IMG/VR virus record: IMGVR_UViG_3300036841_000085
Location: 1 to 64,000 of that record
Direction: 5' to 3' (one strand)
DNA: 64,000 nt
Source: a virus
The position numbers and the translations under genes were made by a program. The notes below the pieces were generated by a model that was not told the origin of the DNA, did no database searches, and saw only the letters and a list, made by a program, of their open reading frames with translations. This document shows, piece by piece, positions 15,338-23,221 of the stretch. The first letter of the stretch is position 1. Every line of letters starts with the position of its first letter.

Positions 15338-17325
15338 CGAGTACCTCCTGCTAGCTGACTCTTGAGATCCGCCACCTGGCTGGTCAGGTTAGCCAGCGCC
15401 ATGTCAGTCTCCGACACGTGCTGCTTGACCGCCTCCCACAGCACGGCCGTGACACGCGAGTAATCCATCGATTCGGCTCTGCCTTCGTGATCAGTATGCA
15501 CGATGCCCATGTCCTGGACGTGCGGCAGCCAGTTATCAGCCACAAACCCCACCTGGCGAGAGCGCCGGCCGCTGGGTCGATGCGGCCCGCCCTTGCGGTC
15601 CGGGTCTCCAATGTGGTCGATATTGTCGTACGACACACCGTGGAGGTCGTCGTGACGCACCAGGTCGAGCGCTCCATGTAGGTGGGCGACATTCTCCTTG
15701 AAACGGCTGGCGCTCCAGGTACGCCACGCGTTAGCCAGGCCAGAGCCGGTGTAGTCACCGTTGTTGGGCGCCAGGAATGCGTTCTGGTTGCCGCCGCTTG
15801 GTGCTCCGTTGTAGCTGTTGTACGCCGCGTGCTGGTAGTAGCCACGGAAGTTGGCGAAATGGCAGTCGGCGTTGCAGTACGTCTCGCCGCTGGGCGCCGC
15901 CACCTGAAAAATGATGTTGCTGCCGCTCCGGACATAGAACGTGGCAGACACGCTGAGGTCGCCAGCGATCGACGCACCGTAGGACAGGAACGACCGCGAG
16001 CAGGTGATGTTCGTGCCATCGAAGCTCAGATAGGTGTCGCCACGGTTGCCCAGGTACACGGTCGACGTCAGTACGTTGGGATTCACGTGCAGGTAGGTGT
16101 TATCCCAGTTCAGACCGATGCCGGCATTATTGACCAGCCATATGGTGCTGCCCGACGTGCCGATGCCGGAGCCACCGGTAGATCGAACCCAAGTACCATC
16201 CCAGGACCAGTACGCCGCCGCTCCTGCAAATATGAACATGTTGCCGTTAGACTGGACGCCGTGCGTGGCTGTGATGTAGCCGGTCCAAGTCCAGTTGATG
16301 CCGCCATTATGCGCGAAATAATATACGCCCGAGCCAGAGTCCACACCTTGACCGGCCGTGATCTGGCCGCCGCTGTTGATGGCAGCATTGACCTGCAGGT
16401 TGCCGGTGATGGTCGACGAGCCGTTGATAGTCTCGTTGCCATTGCAGGTGAAGCCAGCCGCCGCCAGGACGCCGGGCGTGACGGTCAGCTGGTTGATCTG
16501 CACGTAGCCGCCGCCGTAGTCGCGGATGTAACTGCCACTTGGGTAGTTGATGATGCCACCGGTGCTAATGGTCAGCTGCACGGACAAGGGCAGGGTACCC
16601 GAGCCCGCCGGCGCCGTCATGTACGTGATGCCGCTATTACTGGCGATCCAGATAGCTGACGGCGACGTGGCATCGTAGCGCTGCCAGTTACTACCGTCCC
16701 AGTAGGCATTGCCGGCCAGGTGGCTGCCCGCCCTGGACGACAGGAACACGTACTGATTGGGCGAGCCGACCACGATGCTGGACGCCACGCCGGCCACACT
16801 AGAACCGCCCGACACGTTGTAGCTGGCCGCGTTGAGACTGCCACTGATAGTCCCGTTGCCGACCGTGACGGTATTACCCTGATCATCGACCGACCACAGC
16901 GCGACGGGCGTTGACTGGGCGTCCAGTAGAGTGGCGATCTCATACACGCCAGCCCCAGCGTTGGTGGTGGTGCGAGCCCTGGCAATGAATGAGCGCTGGT
17001 GGTCACCAGTGTCATAGGCATGCGCCCGCAGCACCAGCCGCTCGCCAGTCTGCACGCCGGCCGCGCTGAGCGCTCCAGGGTCGAGCAGGAGGCCCGGCGT
17101 GTCGGTCGCCACACGCACCGTCTGCGTACCGGTGAAGGTGTTGGCTCCGAACAGGGCGTGGCCTGAGTGCGGCGCCGCCGCTGCCGCGTGCGCCGTCCAG
17201 CCATTGTGCTCCACCAGGACGCCAGCGTCCACCTTGGTAAAGCTGGAGTTGGTGTTGGCCTGCTCGTCGAATAGCTCGTTGTCGGCTGGCAGGTACAGCC
17301 CCAAGTAGCCGGTTATGGTGCCCAA
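15334..17325 (-). CDS. Tail fibre with S74 intramolecular chaperone, 663 aa
   Basis: The N-terminus (GTITGYLGLYLPADNELFDEQANTN, cited in part) resembles phage fibre attachment regions. Gly/Ser/Asn-rich beta repeats fill the middle. The C-terminal 110 residues hold SASRFKENV, then VGFVADNW and the Tyr/Ala-rich end typical of the peptidase S74 chaperone, which trims itself after trimerisation. It follows the tail protein I-like gene, the normal place for a host-binding fibre. Confidence 0.85.
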   Translation of the reverse strand: MGTITGYLGLYLPADNELFDEQANTNSSFTKVDAGVLVEHNGWTAHAAAAAPHSGHALFGANTFTGTQTVRVATDTPGLLLDPGALSAAGVQTGERLVLRAHAYDTGDHQRSFIARARTTTNAGAGVYEIATLLDAQSTPVALWSVDDQGNTVTVGNGTISGSLNAASYNVSGGSSVAGVASSIVVGSPNQYVFLSSRAGSHLAGNAYWDGSNWQRYDATSPSAIWIASNSGITYMTAPAGSGTLPLSVQLTISTGGIINYPSGSYIRDYGGGYVQINQLTVTPGVLAAAGFTCNGNETINGSSTITGNLQVNAAINSGGQITAGQGVDSGSGVYYFAHNGGINWTWTGYITATHGVQSNGNMFIFAGAAAYWSWDGTWVRSTGGSGIGTSGSTIWLVNNAGIGLNWDNTYLHVNPNVLTSTVYLGNRGDTYLSFDGTNITCSRSFLSYGASIAGDLSVSATFYVRSGSNIIFQVAAPSGETYCNADCHFANFRGYYQHAAYNSYNGAPSGGNQNAFLAPNNGDYTGSGLANAWRTWSASRFKENVAHLHGALDLVRHDDLHGVSYDNIDHIGDPDRKGGPHRPSGRRSRQVGFVADNWLPHVQDMGIVHTDHEGRAESMDYSRVTAVLWEAVKQHVSETDMALANLTSQVADLKSQLAGGTR

Positions 17326-17334
17326 GTCTGCCTC

Positions 17335-17946
17335 CTACATCGCTGTAGTCTTGATCTGGCCGTAGGTCAGGCCGAGCGCCTTCAGCTGGCCGTAAGTGTA
17401 CGGATGGCGTTTGATGTCGGCGTACGTGGTGTACCTGTACACGTATTGTATGTCGTACGCCGTGGGTATGCGCTGACGGATCTGATTTTGCACGTCGGTA
17501 GCGTTGGCCGGCACGCCACGCACACCCATGAACTGAATGATGATGACATACTTAGCGAAATCAGGCACGACCTGAATATCACCGAACTGGAAGGCTGTGG
17601 CCGTCGACCTGATGCGCTGGATGGTGGACGTGCCCAGGTTGCGCTTCTGCGCCACCAGCCGGTCCTGGCGCTGGGCGATGGGCAGCGTGGGCGCCGGCAC
17701 CAAGCCCCAGTCCTGCTCCTGCGTCTGCATTGTCCAGGTCGCCTGTCGAGCGAATGTTTGATTGACAGCGTCGGTCATCGCGTCCCGCAGTAGCTGGAAC
17801 TCTTGGGTAAGCGTACCCACTATCCGCCGCATCATGGAGCCCGGCGCGTACGTGGTCCAGGGAATGTAGCGCTGTAGGCGCCGCCCAACCACCGTTGTCA
17901 CCCACGGTGGCATGTCCGTACGCCAGTCCCAGGGCTGCTGGCTCAT
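17335..17946 (-). CDS. Baseplate/tail protein I-like (XkdU-like), 203 aa
   Basis: A block around residues 35-60 (MMRRIVGTLTQEFQLLRDA) and the C-terminal HPYTYGQLKALGLTYGQI are characteristic of XkdU / DUF2313-like baseplate proteins, which link the baseplate rim to fibres. It overlaps the baseplate J gene and precedes the fibre, as in PBSX- and Mu-like phages. Confidence 0.75.
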   Translation of the reverse strand: MSQQPWDWRTDMPPWVTTVVGRRLQRYIPWTTYAPGSMMRRIVGTLTQEFQLLRDAMTDAVNQTFARQATWTMQTQEQDWGLVPAPTLPIAQRQDRLVAQKRNLGTSTIQRIRSTATAFQFGDIQVVPDFAKYVIIIQFMGVRGVPANATDVQNQIRQRIPTAYDIQYVYRYTTYADIKRHPYTYGQLKALGLTYGQIKTTAM

Positions 17947-19577
17947 ACCGGCGTTCCAGAGATGGTGCAGTAGCGCAGCACGGCGACCTGCTCAGGCAGG
18001 ACGCTGATGTTGGCTTGGGCGCCGTTGATGGTCAAGCTCGAAAAAGTATAGCTGGCCACACCCGGCGTGCGGAAGACTACATCGCCCATGGCGCCGGCTT
18101 GCACCAACTGACTCAGCCCGGTGCCGAACGGAATACCCGCCAGGTATGCCGTCAGGTTGGCTCGAATGGCGGCCCGCACCGCCGCCGGGTCGTAGCCTGG
18201 CAAGTACACCACGGTGACCACGAAATCGATGTTCAACTGCTGGGCCGCCTGGCAGCGCAGCCGCACGAAGCCAGGCATGAAGTTGTCGATATCCTCACGC
18301 TGAGTAGCCGAGCGCCAGTGTAGCGCGTCCAGGTACACGTCGGTGGTGGTGTCGTTGCCACCGCCCGACAGCCTGGTAATGCGTAGCTCCGTCTGATGCA
18401 GCATGTCCACCCAGGCATCGCCGGTGTATAGCTCCGTAAACAGGGTCGGCAACTGGGCGGCCGTCACCGTGACCAGGCTGGACGCGGTACCCAGCGGCGT
18501 GGTCCACGCCCAGCCGCCGCTGGTGTAGTCCCATACACCGACAGTCAGCAGGTTGCCAGCGCCCGGAGCACCAACCAGCTTGAACACTGGTAGCAACTCC
18601 CAAATGGTGTTCTGCGGCAGCCAGGTCTGCAGCGTCGGCATGACTATCGACGCGGTCGAGCCCGGCGGCAGCCGTACGCTGGCTCCGAAGGCCGAGTCGG
18701 GCTGGTTGGTGACCACCACGGCGCCCGACGCCAGGGTGAGCAGCGAAGCCTGGAAGGTATAGCGCCAGGGCTGCGACAGGGCGTCCCTGACCGCCTCCCT
18801 GGTCACCGTTGACACCGGCAGGTGGTTGGTGTCGATCAGCGTCACCCGCACTTCGCCAGGCGGCACCGCTGTTGGTATGTTGCCCTGGTTGGCGTACATG
18901 ATCTCGACGCCGCCCACGCCCGCCACGGTGAGCGCCTGGTTACGGATCTCCGCCCGGTTGCCAGACACGCTCTTCTGCGAGCGAGCTAGCTGAATCCGAG
19001 CCCGCAGGTGGTCGTCTGTCTCCTGGTCGGCGCCGCCAGCCATGGGCGTGGTGTTGATAACGGCACTGATGCCATTCACCTGGTCGATCAGACGGATGAC
19101 CGCGCCGGTCGGCTGGTTGCCGGCCGAGCCCGCCACGGTCGCGGCGGCCAGTACCGAGAAGTTGTTTACGCCTGACGGAATGGTGATAGCTGACAGCGTC
19201 GAATAGGTGACGCCGGTGGCCGTGCCCACCCTGGTACCGACAGGAATGACCGTACCGGCCGGACCGGTGAACTGCACCGTGCCCTGCGCCGCCACCGCCG
19301 CAATCCTGGGCGTGGCGCCCGACTCGTCAGCCAGGGCGTCCAGGTCGGAGCCGGTGGCCGTGTCCAGGAACACCCGCTGATACAGGCGCTGCGGCATGTA
19401 GGCGGCCTGCGCCAACTCCTGGGCCGCCACCGACAGTACGTCATCCTCCCACGACCCGGTGTCCAGGTCGAGCCCGCTGATTACCAGGGCGTCGGCCACC
19501 AGCCGGTTCTTGATGGCCGCAGACGTCACCTGGGCTGGCTGTTGATAGAGTGGGCTCTGCGTGTCCGAGAAGGTCAT
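17943..19577 (-). CDS. Baseplate J-like wedge protein, 544 aa
   Basis: The N-terminal half shows LDTATGSDLDALADESGATP, then GTVQFTGPAGTVIPVGTRV and ADQETDDHLRARIQLARSQK, the standard sequence of the gpJ/gp47/XkdT family. It is longer than simple J proteins (about 350-400 aa): residues 310-430 insert a strand-rich domain before the conserved C-terminal part. It forms the baseplate wedge around the hub. Confidence 0.92.
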   Translation of the reverse strand: MTFSDTQSPLYQQPAQVTSAAIKNRLVADALVISGLDLDTGSWEDDVLSVAAQELAQAAYMPQRLYQRVFLDTATGSDLDALADESGATPRIAAVAAQGTVQFTGPAGTVIPVGTRVGTATGVTYSTLSAITIPSGVNNFSVLAAATVAGSAGNQPTGAVIRLIDQVNGISAVINTTPMAGGADQETDDHLRARIQLARSQKSVSGNRAEIRNQALTVAGVGGVEIMYANQGNIPTAVPPGEVRVTLIDTNHLPVSTVTREAVRDALSQPWRYTFQASLLTLASGAVVVTNQPDSAFGASVRLPPGSTASIVMPTLQTWLPQNTIWELLPVFKLVGAPGAGNLLTVGVWDYTSGGWAWTTPLGTASSLVTVTAAQLPTLFTELYTGDAWVDMLHQTELRITRLSGGGNDTTTDVYLDALHWRSATQREDIDNFMPGFVRLRCQAAQQLNIDFVVTVVYLPGYDPAAVRAAIRANLTAYLAGIPFGTGLSQLVQAGAMGDVVFRTPGVASYTFSSLTINGAQANISVLPEQVAVLRYCTISGTPV

Positions 19578-19584
19578 ACCTGCC

Positions 19585-20034
19585 TCACGCGAAGTTGAAC
19601 TTGGTCACTATGACGAACGGCGCACCACGCACCGGCACCGGCACGCAGGACACCGAACAGGTGCCAGCTACCGACCAGTCGAACACGAAGTTATCCACCC
19701 GCAGCGTGCGCCTGCTCCTGGTCAACGTGTAGTAGATGCGGTGGCGCAGGTCGGCCTCCGCTACCGCTCGCGGCCAGCTATTCTTGAGCACGGCCAGGTG
19801 GATACCGTGGTTGCGCGGGTAGATCGGGTAGGCAGTCTGCTGGGTCTGCAGCGCCTTCAAACACCATTGCTGCCAGGCAGTGTAGCCGTCAGCCATAACC
19901 ATGGCGCCGGTGTAGTCTCGCACGTGGTCGCCCAACTCGAAATCGAACAGCGGCGCCGGCGGAAAGGGTATGGGTTGCGAGCGGACCGGCGCCTGCTTGG
20001 GAATAGGGAATGTCGGGCTAATGAGCGTCGGCAC
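19585..20034 (-). CDS. gp25/XkdS-like baseplate wedge protein, 149 aa
   Basis: Between the spike region and baseplate J, exactly where gp25-, W- or XkdS-type proteins occur. The core YPIYPRNHGIHLAVLKNSWP then DLRHRIYYTLTRSRRTLRVDNFVF fits the family, in which this segment contacts sheath and wedge. Slightly divergent. Confidence 0.78.
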   Translation of the reverse strand: MPTLISPTFPIPKQAPVRSQPIPFPPAPLFDFELGDHVRDYTGAMVMADGYTAWQQWCLKALQTQQTAYPIYPRNHGIHLAVLKNSWPRAVAEADLRHRIYYTLTRSRRTLRVDNFVFDWSVAGTCSVSCVPVPVRGAPFVIVTKFNFA

Positions 20035-20347
20035 TGGTCACCATCCTGTCGTAGTCTTTAGCCCGGTGGCAGTTAGCACACAGCAGCTGCACTTCCTCTA
20101 TTTCCACCATGTCGAGCAGTGACTGCAGATACAGCAGGCGGTTACCGACGTGGCCCGGGTTCTTCTTCCACTGGCTGCCGCCTCCATTTACGTGGTCAAG
20201 GTCGAGCAGCGTCGGCTCTGACACCTGACAGACGCCCTGATGCCACACACAACCCGAACACGAGCACCGGCTACCCAACAAGTCCAACAGCTTAGCGCGT
20301 AGCTCCTGGCGACGCCTGCGTTTGTAGTCCGTCGACGCCGTAGTCAC
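20018..20347 (-). CDS. HNH nuclease, 109 aa
   Basis: GTG at 20347 is the likely start. An N-terminal basic helix is followed by a Cys pair (SRCSCSGC), LDLDHVNGGG and QLLCANCHRAK, the HNH core with zinc cysteines. It is closely similar in layout to the HNH gene at 42435. It lies in the baseplate cluster between two structural genes and overlaps the next start, typical of a free-standing homing-type endonuclease. Confidence 0.8.
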   Translation of the reverse strand: MTTASTDYKRRRRQELRAKLLDLLGSRCSCSGCVWHQGVCQVSEPTLLDLDHVNGGGSQWKKNPGHVGNRLLYLQSLLDMVEIEEVQLLCANCHRAKDYDRMVTSADAH

Positions 20348-20366
20348 GGATTGGCCAGGGTCGGCA

Positions 20367-20876
20367 TTAGACCACGTCCACAATACGCAGCACCCTGGCC
20401 GCGTCTTTGTCCGTCCACACTGCCACCACCTGCTGTGGCGGCGTGAAGGCTGGTGTGTAGCTGCGGTGCCAGAACGACCGCGACACCTGGTCGGGCGGCA
20501 CGGTGATGCCACGCGTGGTGGTAATCGAGCCGTCTGCGTTCCAGGTGCCGGTCTCGGCCGGCGGCACCAGGTCGTTGGCCACCAGCACCACGTACGGCCG
20601 CCGGTTCTGGCCGGTGTCGGCCCAAATGATGACCACCACGTCGCCCGAGTCCAGCGTCGGCTTGTCGTAGGCCACCGATGGCGGCAGGTAGTACGAGCCC
20701 AGCGGTATGGCCACGCTGGACTGGCTCGGCCACAGCGCACCGAAGGTATCCACGGTAGCGGTCTCGATCACCGGGTCGCGCAGGTCGTGCGAGTCTTGGG
20801 TATCCTGCTTGATCCTGGCCACCAGCTTAGCGGCGGCCCGGTGCGTCAACTGCTCCGTGCGCAGGTCCATGCTCAT
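20367..20876 (-). CDS. Baseplate protein, XkdR/gpV-region, 169 aa
   Basis: Lies between the hub and the gp25-like gene. The centre (DSGDVVVIIWADTGQNRRPYVV) has the strand pattern of small OB-fold baseplate or spike proteins. The order matches PBSX-like phages (XkdQ, XkdR, XkdS). The specific identity is inferred mainly from position. Confidence 0.6.
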   Translation of the reverse strand: MSMDLRTEQLTHRAAAKLVARIKQDTQDSHDLRDPVIETATVDTFGALWPSQSSVAIPLGSYYLPPSVAYDKPTLDSGDVVVIIWADTGQNRRPYVVLVANDLVPPAETGTWNADGSITTTRGITVPPDQVSRSFWHRSYTPAFTPPQQVVAVWTDKDAARVLRIVDVV

Positions 20877-22471
20877 GAGTTCACCGCATTCGGGTCAATC
20901 CGCACCGCGTACCATGGCGCCCTGGCATTCCACTGCGCCCTGGTCATGGTGGTACCGCCGTAGTTGGGCGCTGGATTGGCTAGCTGCAGGGTATCACCGT
21001 CAGCGCCCGACACGCCCGTCCAATGGTCCCAGGCGCTGGAGCCGCACTGCAGCGGCTGCTTGCCGGCGATGCTCAGCGCTTCGTCGAAAGTGATCGGGCT
21101 GGACGTGGCCGCCACACCAAAAGTATTCTTGAGCGCCGACGCCAGGCCGGAGCCAGAGCCGTCCAGCAGTCCCTGGTCCGAGTTCACCCCGCCATGCAGC
21201 GCCGTCACCACGTCGTCGGCCGACGCCTGGATGCCCATGCTCTGCAACATCCAGGCAGCGCTGGCGCACGAGCAGGTCCAGCCATTGGTCTGGACTACGG
21301 CTGGCGTGTCCGGGTTGAAGTTGGCCGCCGAGTTGGGCGAGTCGTCTGCCTGGTTCTCCAGGCTGCCGCTGTCGTCCATACTGTCGGTGTCAGACGTGCT
21401 GAATGAGTCCGTCCAGGTCAAGCTCATGGTTAGCCGCATAGTGCGAGCGCCGATGTCGGCCGCCAATCCCAGCACGTAGCCGTACGTGTCCAGCGGCCCG
21501 GCCACCACGTGGTGTCGATCTCCCTTAGCTACGTCAGCCAGTAGCGGTACTTCAAGGTCGATGGTGGTCGTGGGCTGCCCATTGGTAGCCAGCAGCGCCT
21601 GCGCCTGGGCGGTGCCTGCCGCTTCGTCAGTATCCTTCTTGGCGTAGATCACGTCCTGGAAGATGCCGAACTCGGTATGCCCATCGACCGACACCAACTC
21701 CTGGGCAGGCTTGATAGCTGGCTTGGTCGGGCTGGCCACGAAGCGTCCCTTGGCATCGCGCTGAGTTGTGGTGTTGCTGGCGTCATCCACCGGCGCGTAC
21801 ACCTTGACCCTGGTGACCAGGCTCTCGGCCGACGAATCCAGCGAGCCGCCCAGGACAGAGTCGTTGTCAGTGAACAGGTACACATTAGGATTCGAGCCCG
21901 GCTTGACGCAGGCGAAACCATTCGCCGTCCACTTCATTACATACGGCGAGTCACCCTGCGCCTTGCCCCGCTTGAGTATTTCGGTGAAGATGTCGGCTAT
22001 CTGTTTGCGGCGACCTGTCAGCGGCGCCACCACCACGCTCGGCCCGTCGAGCCGGTCCATGGGTATGTTCCACTGATTGCACAGGTCGAACATGATGTCG
22101 GTGCCAGTCTGCCCTTCGTCGTAGTGGCAATCGATCCTGGATTTGAGCAGGGCGTACAACATGGAGAAACCACGCGGCTGGATGGGCTCACCTTCCAGCA
22201 GGCCGAAGCCCAGCCCCAGGATAGTGCCACGGCAGATCTCCACCGGTGACGCCGGCGGCCCGCCCGACAGCACGAAGCTAGTGCCGATGGCCACCGACGA
22301 TGGGTCCCAGTCATCCGTCGCCTGGTCTGGCACCTGCAGCCGTACCTTCATGCCCACTTCATTAGGGTCATCTTCGTAGCTGAGCCCGATATATGGCACG
22401 CTCAGGCTGCCGGCTGGCCCGCTGACGGTGAAGTCGAACTCGTGGTCAGAGATGTCTACTGGCAAGGACAC
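20873..22471 (-). CDS. Baseplate hub (XkdQ/gpD-like) fused to C39-like peptidase, 532 aa
   Basis: Residues 1-350 follow the XkdQ / late-control-D pattern with the central KQIADIFTEILKRG and a strand-rich tail. After a Ser/Asp linker (about 355-390) comes a peptidase-like domain: NGWTCSCASAAWMLQSMG with the candidate nucleophile Cys, DHWTGVSG with His and LQLANPAP with Asn. The same domain is the whole of the 13320-13874 protein. A hub-borne peptidase would cut peptidoglycan cross-links at DNA entry, complementing the glycosidase of the tape measure. Fusion of a peptidase to a hub is unusual for XkdQ proteins. Confidence 0.78.
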   Translation of the reverse strand: MSLPVDISDHEFDFTVSGPAGSLSVPYIGLSYEDDPNEVGMKVRLQVPDQATDDWDPSSVAIGTSFVLSGGPPASPVEICRGTILGLGFGLLEGEPIQPRGFSMLYALLKSRIDCHYDEGQTGTDIMFDLCNQWNIPMDRLDGPSVVVAPLTGRRKQIADIFTEILKRGKAQGDSPYVMKWTANGFACVKPGSNPNVYLFTDNDSVLGGSLDSSAESLVTRVKVYAPVDDASNTTTQRDAKGRFVASPTKPAIKPAQELVSVDGHTEFGIFQDVIYAKKDTDEAAGTAQAQALLATNGQPTTTIDLEVPLLADVAKGDRHHVVAGPLDTYGYVLGLAADIGARTMRLTMSLTWTDSFSTSDTDSMDDSGSLENQADDSPNSAANFNPDTPAVVQTNGWTCSCASAAWMLQSMGIQASADDVVTALHGGVNSDQGLLDGSGSGLASALKNTFGVAATSSPITFDEALSIAGKQPLQCGSSAWDHWTGVSGADGDTLQLANPAPNYGGTTMTRAQWNARAPWYAVRIDPNAVNS

Positions 22472-22513
22472 TCTCCATACCGAACTCCGCAGTGACGTAT
22501 CAGGCTCATGGCA

Positions 22514-23221
22514 TCAGGACTCCTGGTCGGCATCGTTGGTGTCTGCCTCACCGGGGCTGGAGGATGGCAGCTGCAATACCGTGCCGATCTGCAGGTTTTC
22601 TGGATCGTCTATACCGTTCAGGTCGGCTATCTCAGGCCAGCGCTCGCCGTCGCCCAGTTGACTGGCAGCGATGTCGTACAGAGTGTCGCCATCCTGCACC
22701 GCGTACTGGTCTGGCGTGTCCGGCGGCGCCGGCTCCGACTCAGCCAGGTTCGAGTCACCCTCCGTGGTCGCCTGGTCCTGCTCGCCGTCCAGCAGCACCA
22801 CCATGGTGCGCCACTCGGTCAAGCCCAGGCTGACCACGTAGCCGCCTCTCACGTCGGGTGTCGCCTTCAAGGTGTCGATGTACACCGTCTGGTCCTGCAC
22901 TTCGTGCTCACGCTGGATCACCAGCCGCAGCTTGGTACCCTGCTTGGCGACCGGCGCGTGCCAGTCACGTAGCTGAGCCAGGATATCCTCCGGGTGCTGG
23001 TAGTACGCCGTATAGGGCTGGTAAGCATCAGCCCAGCCTGGCAGCAGGGCGTCGAAAGTGTACGTACGCTCGTTCCGACCGTGCGGCCGCGAGATACCGC
23101 CGCGCCTGGCCACCGACCAGGACAGCTTGACCGACGCGTCGTTGACCTGTGGGCTGGGCGTGACCGGGAAGATGACGAAGGTGCCAGGATCGCTGGCGTC
23201 GTATAGCGTCACCTGCGCCAT
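22514..23221 (-). CDS. LysM-containing tail/baseplate protein (XkdP-like), 235 aa
   Basis: Residues 1-140 form the strand-rich XkdP-type body. A Glu/Pro linker leads to a LysM domain (about 178-224; YAVQDGDTLYDIAAS and WPEIADLNGI). LysM binds peptidoglycan, and in this family connects tube end to hub. The order tape measure, LysM protein, hub matches other contractile tails. Confidence 0.9.
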   Translation of the reverse strand: MAQVTLYDASDPGTFVIFPVTPSPQVNDASVKLSWSVARRGGISRPHGRNERTYTFDALLPGWADAYQPYTAYYQHPEDILAQLRDWHAPVAKQGTKLRLVIQREHEVQDQTVYIDTLKATPDVRGGYVVSLGLTEWRTMVVLLDGEQDQATTEGDSNLAESEPAPPDTPDQYAVQDGDTLYDIAASQLGDGERWPEIADLNGIDDPENLQIGTVLQLPSSSPGEADTNDADQES

